From Hydrogenophaga sp. PBL-H3 (GTDB lineage: Bacteria; Pseudomonadota; Gammaproteobacteria; Burkholderiales; Burkholderiaceae_C), in the NCBI RefSeq assembly GCF_010104355.1, contig NZ_CP044972.1, positions 2,852,001 to 2,916,000 on the forward strand: a stretch of 64,000 bases of DNA, read 5' to 3'. Shown in pieces: positions 7,974 through 16,754 of the stretch. The notes below the pieces were generated by a model, which worked only from the letters and a program-made list of their open reading frames with translations, was not told the DNA's origin and did not search any database. The translations under genes were made by a program, and so were the position numbers. Position 1 is the stretch's first letter; each line of letters begins with the position of its first letter.

Positions 7974-8168
7974 CATGAACACGGCGATGAAGGCCAGCAT
8001 GAAAATCAGCAAGACCGCCATGCCGGGCAAGACCAGCGGCATGTACCAGATGACGGTCTCAAGGATGTCTTGCGCCTGCTCATCGGCGTACACACGCAGT
8101 TCCGGATCGGAATAGTGCAGCGGGTGTTCGGCCATGGCCTGGTCGGGTGGTAGGGCGGTGTGTTGCAT
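7968..8168 (-). CDS. Small single-pass membrane protein, function unknown
   Basis: This 66-aa protein begins at ATG 8168 with an AGGAGGT-like ribosome site directly upstream. The N-terminal half is polar and acidic (HYSDPELRVYADEQAQD); the C-terminal third is one strongly hydrophobic helix (PLVLPGMAVLLIFMLAFIAVFMA region). I do not recognise the family. The topology suggests a small inner-membrane protein with its N-terminus outside the bilayer. It is convergent with the encapsulin operon and lies downstream of the cupin gene on the same strand, separated by 129 bp that show no clear feature. Confidence 0.55.
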   Translation of the reverse strand: MQHTALPPDQAMAEHPLHYSDPELRVYADEQAQDILETVIWYMPLVLPGMAVLLIFMLAFIAVFMA

Positions 8169-8297
8169 GACGACCTCCTGTGGGTGGTGTCGGTCGTGCG
8201 AGGGGCTTGTGGCGTGCAATGTCTGCCTGCCGATCTGCGCGTCGGGCGCGCCGACCACTGCATTTTGCGGCAGTTCTTCCGTTCGTGGCGGTCCGCG

Positions 8298-8864
8298 TCA
8301 GGCCTCGCTGTCTTCAATGTCCTCGCCCAGCGCGTGCAGCAGTTGCTCGACAAACGTGTCCATGACCGGCAGCGCGCACGGCAGGGCCATGCCCGTGTTC
8401 TCCGGAAACCAGCCACGTCCACCCGCGCTCAGGCGCAGGAAGCTTGCATCGGGCGCTTCACCCGCGTCGAACACATGGGGCACACCGGCTGGCAGCAGCA
8501 CCCAGTCGCCGGCTTCACAGAGCAGGCTGGTGAAACCCTCGCGCGTTCGAACGCTCAACAGCGCCGTGCCCTGCAGGAAGACGCAGGCCAAGGCGGCTGT
8601 GCTGGCGAGTTCCTGGGGTCTCGGTCGTGCAGCGCCATAGCCCGCGCCGGCCAGGCACACCCGCTCCGTCACATGCGGGCCCAGCTGGCGCCGCAGATCG
8701 ACCAAGGCTGCCGCATGGCCCGCCTGGGCCTCGGCCGGCTCGGCGCCATCCGCCCAGCGTCCCCAGCGCACGCCCACCGACGTGGCGAGCGGGCACGTGG
8801 CCCCTTCGCACACGGAAGTGGACAACCAGAGACCGTCGGGGGAGAACGTTGCAACAGCAGCCAT
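8298..8864 (-). CDS. Cupin protein, acireductone dioxygenase-like, metal ligands altered
   Basis: This 188-aa protein has a C-terminal cupin barrel. The run LLCEAGDWVLLPAGVPHVFD followed by GWFPENTG resembles acireductone dioxygenase, the Fe/Ni enzyme of methionine salvage. The first metal motif of true acireductone dioxygenases (HxHxxxE) is not present; the matching stretch reads STAALACVFLQG. Only the later histidine (VPHVFD) is visible. It is therefore probably a divergent or catalytically changed homolog and not a standard MtnD. I use the ATG at 8864; a longer start upstream is possible. Its position among sulfur genes would fit sulfur salvage, but no other methionine-salvage gene is in the window. 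Confidence 0.55.
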   Translation of the reverse strand: MAAVATFSPDGLWLSTSVCEGATCPLATSVGVRWGRWADGAEPAEAQAGHAAALVDLRRQLGPHVTERVCLAGAGYGAARPRPQELASTAALACVFLQGTALLSVRTREGFTSLLCEAGDWVLLPAGVPHVFDAGEAPDASFLRLSAGGRGWFPENTGMALPCALPVMDTFVEQLLHALGEDIEDSEA

Positions 8865-8956
8865 GCACGGCAGTGTCCGCGCGGTTGGCCACAAACCCAA
8901 CGAAGCATTCGGACTTTGCTCATGCGCCCAGCGTCTATGCCATATGCCGCATGCCC

Positions 8957-8988
8957 ATAAACAAACTACTTCATAGTCGTTTGTTTAT
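8957..8988. promoter_or_regulatory. Perfect 10-bp inverted repeat in a divergent promoter region
   Basis: ATAAACAAAC (8957-8966) and GTTTGTTTAT (8979-8988) are exact inverted copies separated by 12 nt. It sits in the 226-bp divergent gap between the cupin gene and the alpha/beta hydrolase gene and looks like an operator for a dimeric regulator. The AGTCGTTTG core recurs before sbp (9692-9700), so it may belong to a sulfur regulator such as a CysB/SsuR-type protein. Confidence 0.45.
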
Positions 8989-9090
8989 CTGCGTGTGCTC
9001 CAGAAAATGCAGTTTTGCAATGGGGGAGAAAACAAGCATGAGCACACCACAACCCGGCGATGCCACGCCGGCCAGGCATTGAGTCCCGGC

Positions 9091-9651
9091 ATGGCATTTC
9101 CTACCGTCATCGTCATGCCTGGCTGGCGCAATTCCGGCCCCGGCCACTGGCAGAGCCTGTGGTCCGACATCCTGCCCTCGGTGCTTCGCGTGGAGCAGGA
9201 CGACTGGGTCGCGCCCGTGCGCACGGCCTGGGTGGCCCGCCTGAGCGAAACCATCGAGCGGGCGCCCGGCCCCGTGGTGGTGGTGGCGCACAGCCTGGGC
9301 TGCATCACCACCACGCACCTGCCGGCCTCCATCGCCCAGCGCATCCAGGGTGCGCTGCTGGTGGCGCCGGCCGATCCCGAGCGCCGCGGCGTGCTGGCCG
9401 ATTTCGCGCCCGTGCCCTACCAGCGCCTGCCCTACCGCAGCATCCTCGTGGCCAGCAGCAACGACCCGTACTGTCCGGTGCGAACGGCCGGCGCGTATGC
9501 GCGCGCCTGGGGCAGCGAGTTCGTGCGGCTCAACGACGCCGGCCACATCAATGTGGACTCGGGTCACGGCCCCTGGCCGCTGGGCCTGGCGCTGCTGCAG
9601 TCGCTCGGGGCCGATGTGCCGGCCGCCACCCGCGCGGTGGAGCCCGCCTGA
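9091..9651 (+). CDS. Alpha/beta hydrolase, RBBP9/YdeN family
   Basis: This 186-aa serine hydrolase begins with the family signature VIVMPGWRNSGPGHWQ. The nucleophile elbow is VVVAHSLGC; an acidic residue in ASSNDPYC and the histidine in NDAGHINVDSGHG complete the triad. RBBP9/YdeN proteins are small cytoplasmic hydrolases whose substrates are mostly unknown. I choose ATG 9091 because the family starts there. A short, well-placed ATG at 9039 lies in another frame and ends at 9083. The gene precedes the sulfate transporter operon by 107 bp. Homologs beside sulfate or sulfonate uptake genes are common in this group, but the function is open. Confidence 0.8.
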   Translation: MAFPTVIVMPGWRNSGPGHWQSLWSDILPSVLRVEQDDWVAPVRTAWVARLSETIERAPGPVVVVAHSLGCITTTHLPASIAQRIQGALLVAPADPERRGVLADFAPVPYQRLPYRSILVASSNDPYCPVRTAGAYARAWGSEFVRLNDAGHINVDSGHGPWPLGLALLQSLGADVPAATRAVEPA

Positions 9652-9672
9652 TCCAGGCTTATGCCTGAGCCA

Positions 9673-9704
9673 CATAAGAAAACAAAAACAAAGTCGTTTG
9701 GAAT
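9673..9704 (+). promoter_or_regulatory. Candidate CysB-type site upstream of sbp
   Basis: ATAAGAAAACAAAAACAAAG followed by TCGTTTGGAAT lies 55-86 bp before the sbp start. A-rich DNA of this form with an ATAAG start fits the activator sites of LysR-type sulfur regulators (CysB, Cbl/SsuR), and the AGTCGTTTG core repeats the right half of the 8957-8988 palindrome. The regulator itself is not in the window. Confidence 0.35.
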
Positions 9705-9758
9705 CACTGGGCAGGCGCCCAGAATTCGGCACATCCTGTTTCCGTCTGGAGCTTTCCC

Positions 9759-10760
9759 ATGAAAAACACCTTGCGTGTGGCCCTGGCCGCCGTTGCCCTC
9801 TCCACCTCCGCGCTGGCATCCGCCCAGACCAGCACGCTGCTCAATGTCTCCTACGACGTGGCGCGCGAGTTCTACAAAGACATCAACGTGGCCTTTGCCG
9901 CCAGCTACAAGAAGAGCACGGGCAAGGACATCAAGGTCGACCAGTCGCACGCCGGCTCCAGCGCACAGGCGCGCGCCGTGGCCGATGGCCTGGAGGCCGA
10001 CGTGGTGACCTTCAACACCACCACCGACGTGGACTTCCTGGCCGAGAAGGGTGTGGTCGCCAAGGACTGGCGCCAGAAGTTCGCCAACGGCGCGGCACCC
10101 ACCACCTCGACCATGCTGTTCCTGGTGCGCAACGGCAACCCCAAGGGCATCAAGGACTGGGACGACCTGATCAAGCCTGGCGTGCAGGTGGTGGTGGTCA
10201 ACCCCAAGACCGGCGGCAACGGCCGCATGGCCTACCTGGCCGCCTGGGGCTATGTGCGCAGCAAGGGCGGCAGCGACGCTGAAGCCGCCGAGTTCGTGGG
10301 CAAGCTCTACAAGAACGTGCCGGTGCTGGCGCGCGGCGGCCGTGACGCCACCGGCGTCTTCCTGCAACGCAACATCGGCGACGTGCTCGTGACCTTCGAG
10401 TCCGAGGTGGTCTCGGTGGACACCGAGTTCGGCGCCGGCAAGGTCGATGCCATCCACCCCAGCGCCTCCATCGTGGCGGAAAACCCGGTCGCCATCGTCG
10501 AACGCACGGTGAACAAGAAGGGTTCGGCCGCTGAAGCCAAGGCCTACCTCGATTTCCTCTACAGCGCCGAAGGCCAGGAGATCGCGGCCAAACACAACAT
10601 CCGCCCGCGCAACGAAGCGGTGCTGAAGAAATACGCCAGTGCCTTCAAACCGATCAAGCTGTTCACCGTCGAGCAGTATTTCGGCTCGCTGGGCGAAGCG
10701 CAGAAAGTGCACTTCAACGACGGCGGTCAGTTCGACAAGCTCTACACCGTCGGAAAGTAA
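9759..10760 (+). CDS. sbp: Sulfate-binding periplasmic protein
   Basis: This 333-aa binding protein of the sulfate/thiosulfate ABC importer starts [22 protein letters not shown], a Sec signal peptide. The mature protein opens with [17 protein letters not shown], the hallmark of the Sbp/CysP family, and contains [20 protein letters not shown] and [18 protein letters not shown], which line the sulfate site. The length matches Sbp. It heads the order sbp-cysT-cysW-cysA, so it delivers sulfate to that permease. Whether it prefers sulfate or thiosulfate cannot be settled by eye. Confidence 0.93.
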   Translation: MKNTLRVALAAVALSTSALASAQTSTLLNVSYDVAREFYKDINVAFAASYKKSTGKDIKVDQSHAGSSAQARAVADGLEADVVTFNTTTDVDFLAEKGVVAKDWRQKFANGAAPTTSTMLFLVRNGNPKGIKDWDDLIKPGVQVVVVNPKTGGNGRMAYLAAWGYVRSKGGSDAEAAEFVGKLYKNVPVLARGGRDATGVFLQRNIGDVLVTFESEVVSVDTEFGAGKVDAIHPSASIVAENPVAIVERTVNKKGSAAEAKAYLDFLYSAEGQEIAAKHNIRPRNEAVLKKYASAFKPIKLFTVEQYFGSLGEAQKVHFNDGGQFDKLYTVGK

Positions 10761-10769
10761 GGAAACACC

Positions 10770-10855
10770 CCCGCCGCGCTTCGCGCGACCCCCTCAAGGA
10801 GGCGGTGCCTGCGGCCCGGCAAAGCCGGTTCCGCGGCACCTCTTGGTTGAGCCCC
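10770..10855. repeat. GC-rich palindromic intergenic element between sbp and cysT
   Basis: The 125-bp gap holds stacked palindromes: CGCGCTTCGCGCG, CCCCTCAAGGAGGC and GCCCGGCAAAGCCGG, ending GCGGCACCTCTTGG. Very similar GC-rich blocks recur at about 36395, 41798, 50240 and 56290. Such elements are frequent in Comamonadaceae intergenic DNA. Here it may form mRNA secondary structure that lowers cysTWA expression relative to sbp. Confidence 0.5.
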
Positions 10856-10885
10856 CCATTCCTCGCAGCGCCCTGGAAATACAAC

Positions 10886-11767
10886 ATGACAACCGCCACG
10901 CTGCCCTCTGCGGCAGCTTCCCCGCCGGGCGCGCGCCGCGCCACGCGCCGCGTGCTGCCGGGCTTCAACATCACGCTGGGCTTCACGGTCTTCTACCTGA
11001 GCCTGATCGTGCTGATCCCGCTTTCGGCGCTGATCTTCAAGACCTTCACCCTCACCTGGCCGCAGTTCTGGGAAGCCGTCACCGCGCCGCGCGTGCTGGC
11101 CTCTTACAAGCTCACCTTCGGCGCCTCGTTCATCGCAGCCTGCGTCAACGCGGTCTTTGGCCTGCTGGTGGCCTGGGTGCTGGTGCGCTACAGCTTCCCC
11201 GGCAAGAAGATCATCGACGCGCTGGTGGACCTGCCCTTTGCGCTGCCCACCGCCGTGGCCGGCATCTCGCTCACCGCGCTGCTGGCGGGCAACGGCTGGA
11301 TCGGTCAGTACACCGAGCCGCTGGGCCTGCAGCTGGCCTTCAACCCCAACGGTGTGGTGATTGCGCTCATCTTCATCGGCCTGCCGTTTGTGGTGCGCAC
11401 GGTGCAGCCGGTGCTCGAAGACACCGAGAAGGAGCTGGAGGAAGCCGCCACCTGCCTGGGTGCCACCCGCTGGCAGACCTTCAGCCGCGTGATCTTCCCC
11501 AGCATCGCGCCCGCCCTGCTCACCGGTTTTGCCATGGCCTTTGCCCGCGCGGTGGGTGAATACGGCTCGGTCATCTTCATCGCCGGCAACATGCCCATGG
11601 TCTCCGAAATCACGCCGCTGATCATCATCAGCAAGCTGGAGCAGTACGACTACGCGGGCGCCACCGCCGTGGCCACCGTGATGCTCGCCATCTCCTTCGT
11701 GCTGCTGCTGCTCATCAACGCCTTGCAGACCTGGCAGCGCAAGCGTTCCGGAGGCAACCTGCAATGA
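10886..11767 (+). CDS. cysT: Sulfate ABC transporter permease CysT (CysU)
   Basis: This 293-aa inner-membrane permease has about six hydrophobic helices, beginning with [20 protein letters not shown]. The cytoplasmic EAA loop, which contacts the ATPase, reads [21 protein letters not shown]. With CysW it forms the channel of the sulfate/thiosulfate importer. ATG 10886 is chosen because the preceding bases belong to the palindromic element. The final ATGA overlaps the cysW start. The N-terminal 25 residues are an Ala/Arg/Pro-rich cytoplasmic tail. Confidence 0.92.
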   Translation: MTTATLPSAAASPPGARRATRRVLPGFNITLGFTVFYLSLIVLIPLSALIFKTFTLTWPQFWEAVTAPRVLASYKLTFGASFIAACVNAVFGLLVAWVLVRYSFPGKKIIDALVDLPFALPTAVAGISLTALLAGNGWIGQYTEPLGLQLAFNPNGVVIALIFIGLPFVVRTVQPVLEDTEKELEEAATCLGATRWQTFSRVIFPSIAPALLTGFAMAFARAVGEYGSVIFIAGNMPMVSEITPLIIISKLEQYDYAGATAVATVMLAISFVLLLLINALQTWQRKRSGGNLQ

Positions 11768-12681
11768 GCACCGTCAACTCCCCGCGCACCACACGCAAGG
11801 GCACCACCGAAACCGCATGGGTGCGCACCACGTTGATCGCCATTGCGCTGGTCTTCATGTTCCTGTTCCTCGTGCTGCCGCTGGCCGCCGTGTTCACCGA
11901 GGCCCTGCGCAAGGGCTGGGACGCCTACTGGGAAGCGCTGAAGGACCCCGATGCCTGGTCGGCCATCCGCCTGACCTTCCTCACCGCGCTGGTCGCCGTG
12001 CCGCTGAACCTGGTGTTCGGTGTGGCAGCGGCCTGGGCCGTGGCCAAGTACGAGTTCCGTGGCAAGTCCTTCCTCACCACGCTGATCGACCTGCCGTTCT
12101 CGGTGTCGCCGGTGGTCGCAGGCCTGATCTATGTGCTGGTGTTCGGCACGCAGGGCTGGTTCGGCCCGTGGCTGGCCGAGCACGACATCAAGATCATCTT
12201 TGCGGTGCCCGGCATCATCCTGGCCACCATCTTCGTCACCTTCCCCTTCATCGCGCGCGAACTCATTCCGCTGATGCAGGCGCAGGGCAACGACGAGGAA
12301 CAGGCCGCGCAAGTGCTGGGTGCCAGCGGCTGGCAGACCTTCTGGTACGTGACACTGCCCAACATCAAGTGGGGCCTGATCTACGGCGTGATCCTCTGCA
12401 ATGCACGCGCCATGGGCGAGTTCGGCGCGGTCTCGGTGGTCTCGGGTCACATCCGCGGCCAGACCAACACCATGCCGCTGCACGTGGAGATCCTCTACAA
12501 CGAGTACCAGTCGGTCGCCGCGTTTGCCGTGGCCTCGCTGCTGGCGCTGCTGGCCCTGGTCACGCTGGTGATCAAGTCGGTCGCCGAGTGGCGCATGGAG
12601 AGCGAGATGAAGGCCCTGGCCGAGTTGCCACCCGAGCGGCCCACGTCGGTTGCCAATCCTTTGCTGGGACAAACATCATGA
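11764..12681 (+). CDS. cysW: Sulfate ABC transporter permease CysW
   Basis: This 305-aa permease is homologous to CysT. It has an N-terminal helix ([21 protein letters not shown]), the [21 protein letters not shown] segment typical of CysW and the EAA loop [19 protein letters not shown]. Together with CysT and CysA it imports sulfate or thiosulfate. Its start overlaps the cysT stop by 4 bp and its stop overlaps the cysA start by 4 bp, so the three genes form one translationally coupled block. Confidence 0.92.
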   Translation: MSTVNSPRTTRKGTTETAWVRTTLIAIALVFMFLFLVLPLAAVFTEALRKGWDAYWEALKDPDAWSAIRLTFLTALVAVPLNLVFGVAAAWAVAKYEFRGKSFLTTLIDLPFSVSPVVAGLIYVLVFGTQGWFGPWLAEHDIKIIFAVPGIILATIFVTFPFIARELIPLMQAQGNDEEQAAQVLGASGWQTFWYVTLPNIKWGLIYGVILCNARAMGEFGAVSVVSGHIRGQTNTMPLHVEILYNEYQSVAAFAVASLLALLALVTLVIKSVAEWRMESEMKALAELPPERPTSVANPLLGQTS

Positions 12682-13766
12682 GCATCGAAATCCGCAACAT
12701 CAACAAGCACTTCGGCACCTTCCAGGCGCTGAACAATGTCAACCTCGACATCCACTCGGGTGAGCTGCTCGCGCTGCTGGGTCCCTCGGGCTGCGGCAAG
12801 ACCACGCTGCTGCGCATCATTGCCGGGCTGGAGACGCCGGACACCGGCAACATTTTCTTCAGCGGCGAGGACACCACCGACGTGCACGTGCGCGAGCGCA
12901 ACGTGGGTTTCGTGTTCCAGCACTACGCGCTGTTCCGCCACATGACCGTGCTGGAAAACGTGGCCTTCGGCCTGCGCGTCAAACCGCGCAGCGAGCGCCC
13001 AAGCGACGCGCAGATCAAGGCCAAGGTGCACGACCTGCTCAAGCTGGTGCAGCTCGACTGGCTGGCCGACCGCTACCCCTCGCAGCTCTCGGGCGGCCAG
13101 CGCCAGCGCATTGCCCTGGCCCGTGCACTCGCGGTCGAACCCAAGGTGCTGCTGCTCGACGAGCCCTTCGGTGCGCTCGACGCCAAAGTGCGCAAGGAAC
13201 TGCGCCGCTGGCTGCGCCGCCTGCACGACGAGCTGCACGTGACCAGCGTGTTCGTCACGCACGACCAGGAAGAAGCGCTCGAAGTGGCCGACCGCGTGGT
13301 GCTGATGAACCAGGGCCGTGTGGAACAGGTGGGTGCACCGCAAGACGTGTGGGACCACCCGGCCAGCCCCTTTGTGTACGGCTTCCTGGGCGACGTGAAC
13401 CTGTTTCACGGCCGCGCGCACGAAGGCCAGATGCACCTGGAAGGCGTGTCGATCGCATCGCCCGAACACGCCGGCGCCCAGGATGCCCAGGCCCTGGCCT
13501 ACGTGCGTCCGCACGAGCTCGACGTGCTGCCCTGGGCGCCTGGTCTCAGCGGCATGGTCGTCAGGCTGGACCGCGCCGTCGTGGTGGGGCCGATCGCCCG
13601 CCTCGAACTCGTGCCGCTGGCGTCACCAGCCAATGGCGACAGGCCCACGCTGATCGAAGCCCACCTGCCGGCCGACCGCTTCAAGGAACTCGGCATCAAG
13701 GAAGGCGACACCGTGGTGGTGGCACCGCGCAAGGCGCGCGTGTTCCTGCAGCCCCAGACGGTCTGA
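12678..13766 (+). CDS. cysA: Sulfate ABC transporter ATP-binding protein CysA
   Basis: This 362-aa ATPase energises sulfate/thiosulfate import. It has Walker [10 protein letters not shown] (near residue 35), the Q-loop FVFQHYALF, the signature [15 protein letters not shown], Walker [13 protein letters not shown] and the switch histidine in FVTHDQ. The C-terminal 120 residues form the regulatory TOBE-like domain of sulfate ATPases ([12 protein letters not shown]). ATG 12678 overlaps the cysW stop. It is the last gene of the operon; the next gene, a PRC-barrel protein, is convergent after 28 bp without a clear terminator. Confidence 0.93.
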   Translation: MSIEIRNINKHFGTFQALNNVNLDIHSGELLALLGPSGCGKTTLLRIIAGLETPDTGNIFFSGEDTTDVHVRERNVGFVFQHYALFRHMTVLENVAFGLRVKPRSERPSDAQIKAKVHDLLKLVQLDWLADRYPSQLSGGQRQRIALARALAVEPKVLLLDEPFGALDAKVRKELRRWLRRLHDELHVTSVFVTHDQEEALEVADRVVLMNQGRVEQVGAPQDVWDHPASPFVYGFLGDVNLFHGRAHEGQMHLEGVSIASPEHAGAQDAQALAYVRPHELDVLPWAPGLSGMVVRLDRAVVVGPIARLELVPLASPANGDRPTLIEAHLPADRFKELGIKEGDTVVVAPRKARVFLQPQTV

Positions 13767-13794
13767 TCCGCGCACGGACCTCGGGGAGCCGGGC

Positions 13795-14238
13795 TCAGGG
13801 GTCCGGCGGGGGTTCACCCTGCGGCTGCGTGCCGTAGAACTGGTGCACGCCCTTTGCCCACTCGGCATCGGCCATGTCGGGCCAATGCTGCTTGTCAAAT
13901 CCCGGCGCGCCCTGAAGGCGCGCCTTGCTCACCCGCAGCATGAAACAGCGGCTGCTTGTGTCCAACTCGAGCGCGGCCCAGGGCACGGCAAACAACTTGT
14001 CGCCCAGCCCCATGAATCCGCCAAACGACAGCACCGCGTAACCCACCCGACCGGTGCGCATGTCCAGCATGATTTCCCGGATCTCGCCCAGGTCTTCATC
14101 GTGGTCGTTGAACACATCGTTGCCCGTCAACGTGCTGGCACCCATGAGCCGGGGGCCTGGACCCCGGTGAGGGGCGTCCCCTTCCCCGCCGGGGTTGGTG
14201 GTGTGCTCGGCGGGTTCAGCAAGCGTTTCGTCGTGCAT
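13795..14238 (-). CDS. PRC-barrel domain protein
   Basis: This 147-aa soluble protein has one PRC-barrel domain: MGASTLTGNDVFNDHDEDLG, then EIREIMLDMRTGRVGYAVLSFGG and FAVPWAALELD. These are the classic PRC-barrel strands also seen in RimM and in the reaction-centre H subunit. Stand-alone PRC-barrel proteins are often stress-linked, and their role is poorly known. The N-terminus (residues 1-30) is a low-complexity tail and the C-terminus carries FDKQHWPDMADAEW, common in this subfamily. A 72-bp gap with no clear feature separates it from the Crp-family gene upstream. Confidence 0.8.
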   Translation of the reverse strand: MHDETLAEPAEHTTNPGGEGDAPHRGPGPRLMGASTLTGNDVFNDHDEDLGEIREIMLDMRTGRVGYAVLSFGGFMGLGDKLFAVPWAALELDTSSRCFMLRVSKARLQGAPGFDKQHWPDMADAEWAKGVHQFYGTQPQGEPPPDP

Positions 14239-14310
14239 GGCGGTTCTCCAGTCGTTGACCAGGAGGAATGCTCGCGCCAGGTTGGCGCGGGGTCTGTGCG
14301 CCGGCGCACC

Positions 14311-15144
14311 TCAGGTAGGGACGGCGCTGCGACTCGGTGAACAGACGCCGAGCGCTGCGCTGGATGTTGCCGGCACAGGCTTGACCTGCAACACCGCATC
14401 GTTGCTGAGACGGGTGTATGCATCGCGGATCACGCCGTGGCATTCGCAACTGTGGGCATTGAGGCCGGCGCGGTCGATCACCGACATCTGGCCGCGGCCA
14501 TAGCGGATCACGCCGGCCTTCTGCAGACGCAGCGCACCTCCGGTGACGCCTTCGCGCCGCACGCCCAGCATGCTGGCAATGCGCTCCTGTGTGATGTGCA
14601 GCTCGTCGTCGGGCTGGCGCTCCAGGTGCACCAGCAGCCAGCGCGCAAGCTGTTGGTCGAGCGAATGGTGGCGGTTGCAGGCGGAGGTCTGCGACATGTG
14701 CTGAAACAGCGTTCGGGTGTAGTTGAGCAGGTGGTGCATCACCCGCTCAGAGCGCTTTGCGTGGTGGGCGATGGACTGTGCACTCATGCGGTAGCCGTGG
14801 CCGCCCCGACACACCAGGGCTGTGTGTTGCGCCATCACGGTTCCGCTGGCGGTGGTGCCGTTGTTGGCGTTGCTGCTGCCCATGAAGGCTTCCACGCCCA
14901 CCATGCCTTCATTGCCCACCGCTGCCACTTCCACCGTGGCGCCATCCAGCATGGTGGAGACCAGCGACACCACGGCCGAGATCGGAAAGTACACATGGCG
15001 CAGGCTGTCGCCGGCTTCAAACAAGGTGCCGTGCGCGGGCATTTCGATCCACTCCAGGTGAGACTCGATGTAGCGCCAGTCGTCAAACGGCATGGCCGCC
15101 AACAGTTGGTTCTGTTCGCGGTAGGACATGGCAGAGAGTGTCAT
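14311..15144 (-). CDS. Crp/Fnr-family transcriptional regulator
   Basis: This 277-aa regulator has an N-terminal cyclic-nucleotide-binding-like barrel (HGTLFEAGDSLRHVYFPISA, VGNEGMVGVEAFMG) and a C-terminal winged helix (HITQERIASMLGVRREGVTG). The recognition helix and the C-terminal IRYGRGQMSVIDRAGL fit the Crp subgroup often found beside stress genes in Burkholderiales. The Cys residues do not form an Fnr-like iron-sulfur set. ATG 15144 is preferred; ATG 15129 is also possible. The last 40 residues after the wing look like a divergent tail. It is followed on the same strand by the PRC-barrel gene. Confidence 0.8.
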   Translation of the reverse strand: MTLSAMSYREQNQLLAAMPFDDWRYIESHLEWIEMPAHGTLFEAGDSLRHVYFPISAVVSLVSTMLDGATVEVAAVGNEGMVGVEAFMGSSNANNGTTASGTVMAQHTALVCRGGHGYRMSAQSIAHHAKRSERVMHHLLNYTRTLFQHMSQTSACNRHHSLDQQLARWLLVHLERQPDDELHITQERIASMLGVRREGVTGGALRLQKAGVIRYGRGQMSVIDRAGLNAHSCECHGVIRDAYTRLSNDAVLQVKPVPATSSAALGVCSPSRSAVPT

Positions 15145-15224
15145 TGCGGTGCGCCTCAGGGTTGTTCTTGTGGGCGCCACGAAAATTCAAGGCGCCCAAG
15201 TCAGCAGCGCAATGTAGGTTGATG

Positions 15225-15261
15225 CATATGGGCTTTCCATGTCGAAAGACACATGCCCATG
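15225..15261. promoter_or_regulatory. Nested dyad upstream of the Crp/Fnr gene
   Basis: ATGGGC (15228-15233) pairs with GCCCAT (15255-15260), and inside it CATGT (15238-15242) pairs with ACATG (15251-15255). The dyad lies 80-117 bp before the start of the downstream Crp-family gene, in the 166-bp gap 15145-15310. It may be an operator; the classical Fnr box TTGAT-N4-ATCAA is not present. Confidence 0.25.
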
Positions 15262-15310
15262 TCGCTTTACCTCTGCCTTACATCTCTGGGAACCACCCCG
15301 GCAAGAGACC

Positions 15311-16105
15311 TCAGACCAGTGGCCGCTGCGGCGGATGCCCGTCACCATAGAGATCGGCCAGGCGCGCAAGCGCCTTCACGTCCCGCAGAAACAGGCGGCC
15401 GTCCTTGATCTGGTGAAGGCCGCGCTTCTCCAGTTTGCGCAGTGTCTTGTTGGTGTGCACCAACGACAGACCCAGCGCGTCGGCAATGTGCTGCTGCGTG
15501 AGCGGCCACACCACGCCACCGACCCCCTTGTCCTCCTGCAGCGCGGCCGCGCGCTTGAACAGAAGGATCAGCGTGCTGGCGATGCGCTCTTCGGCACTGC
15601 GCCGCCCCACCGACAGGAGCGTGTCGTCCACCAGCGACTCCTCGTGCGCGGTGAGCCAGGTCACATTGAAGCCCATGGTGGGTGAACGGCGATGGATCTC
15701 CCAGAGCGCGTCGCGCTGGAACACGCAGAAGCTTGCGGACGTGAGCGTGTCCACGCCGTGGGCCGCCGCGTCGCCCATCTTCTGTTGCACACCGATGAAA
15801 TCACCTGCGAGCAGGAAACTCAGGATCTGGCGCCGTCCGTCGCTCAGGGTTTTGTAACGGAAGGCCCAGCCCTGCAGCAAGGTGTACAGCGGCGCGTCGG
15901 TCTGTCCCTCCTGGATCAGCGATTCGTTGGCTTCAAGGCGTACCGCGCGGCGCTTGAGCGACTGCACCAGCTCCAGCTCTTGCGGCGCGTGTTCGACGAA
16001 CAGCGCCAGGGGGCGCAGCGGGCATTCGGTGCAGGGCATGGTCGCAGCGGGCGCCTGGTCCGGCCATTCGGCGTGGGGGGCGGGGGTGGAAGCGGGTGTG
16101 GGCAT
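15311..16105 (-). CDS. Crp/Fnr-family transcriptional regulator with N-terminal Cys motif
   Basis: This 264-aa regulator has a sensory barrel (NESLIQEGQTDAPLYTLLQG, LLAGDFIGVQQKM) and a winged helix (LTQQHIADALGLSLVHTNKTL). Near residues 23-28 it has the sequence CTECPLRPL. A CxxC pair here recalls Fnr-type proteins, but a full set of four cysteine ligands is not evident, so oxygen sensing by an iron-sulfur cluster is doubtful. ATG 16105 is chosen; upstream codons read as Arg-rich shadow sequence. It is divergent from the hemerythrin gene (146-bp gap) and upstream of the other Crp-family gene. Confidence 0.8.
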   Translation of the reverse strand: MPTPASTPAPHAEWPDQAPAATMPCTECPLRPLALFVEHAPQELELVQSLKRRAVRLEANESLIQEGQTDAPLYTLLQGWAFRYKTLSDGRRQILSFLLAGDFIGVQQKMGDAAAHGVDTLTSASFCVFQRDALWEIHRRSPTMGFNVTWLTAHEESLVDDTLLSVGRRSAEERIASTLILLFKRAAALQEDKGVGGVVWPLTQQHIADALGLSLVHTNKTLRKLEKRGLHQIKDGRLFLRDVKALARLADLYGDGHPPQRPLV

Positions 16106-16251
16106 GAGCTTGCTTCTGTGGTGCGAGCGACGCGTTGCGGGTCGCACTGGGGCCAGCCAGCAAGGGGTTTGCAGGTAACGGGACTGTACCGGGATCGCCC
16201 TGCGTTGGACAGCGCACAGACTCTGCCCTGCACCTGCCTTACGTTGGGGTC

Positions 16252-16740
16252 ATGACAACGCCCACGCCCTCCACCACTCGAGATCGAAAGCCGAACAGGG
16301 TCGTACCGGCGCGGCCGGCGCCCAATGCGATCACGTTACTGAAAGCTGACCATGCCGAATTGCAGCAAATGTTCACCGCGTTCGAGAACACGCGCTCGGT
16401 GAACAACAAGCGCTTTCTGGTGCAGCGCATCTGCGCTTCGGTCGACGTGCACTCCCTCGTGAAGGAGCAGGTCTTCTATCCAGCCGTCCAGTCGGTGCTG
16501 CAGGGTTCGAGTCCGGAGCACGGATCCATGAAAGCGCTGGTCCGTCACATCCGCAGCCTGGAGCCCGTGGCCGAGATGGTGGACGGTCCCATCCAGAGGC
16601 TGTCCGATCATGTGAACCAGCACGTCAGTGAACTGCACGACGGGATGTTCCCCCAGCTGAAGGCGTCCAGCATCGATCTGGTCGAACTCGGTTCGCGCAT
16701 GGCACGGCGCAAGGCTGAACTGATCGCGCTGCACTCCTGA
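16252..16740 (+). CDS. Hemerythrin-domain protein
   Basis: This 162-aa cytoplasmic protein is a hemerythrin HHE-type four-helix bundle. Likely di-iron ligands are in KADHAELQQMF, the HSLVKEQVFYPAV helix (HxxxE) and later histidines in LVRHIRSLE and VNQHVSELHDG. Such proteins bind O2 or NO, or act as iron stores. The ATG at 16252 gives a short Pro/Arg-rich tail before the bundle. Transcription diverges from a Crp/Fnr regulator, a pairing that suggests an oxygen- or nitrosative-stress response. It converges on crtB, with 14 bp between the stops. Confidence 0.82.
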   Translation: MTTPTPSTTRDRKPNRVVPARPAPNAITLLKADHAELQQMFTAFENTRSVNNKRFLVQRICASVDVHSLVKEQVFYPAVQSVLQGSSPEHGSMKALVRHIRSLEPVAEMVDGPIQRLSDHVNQHVSELHDGMFPQLKASSIDLVELGSRMARRKAELIALHS

Positions 16741-16754
16741 GGCGTACCACCGAA

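Noticed and set aside
8298-8864. Naming the cupin mtnD (acireductone dioxygenase)
   Set aside because: The HxHxxxE metal motif needed for the enzyme is missing and no other methionine-salvage genes are present.
9039-9083. A 14-codon ATG-started frame before the alpha/beta hydrolase
   Set aside because: It has a good purine-rich site and could be a leader peptide, but it shows no recognisable feature and ends before the hydrolase start; not enough to call a gene.
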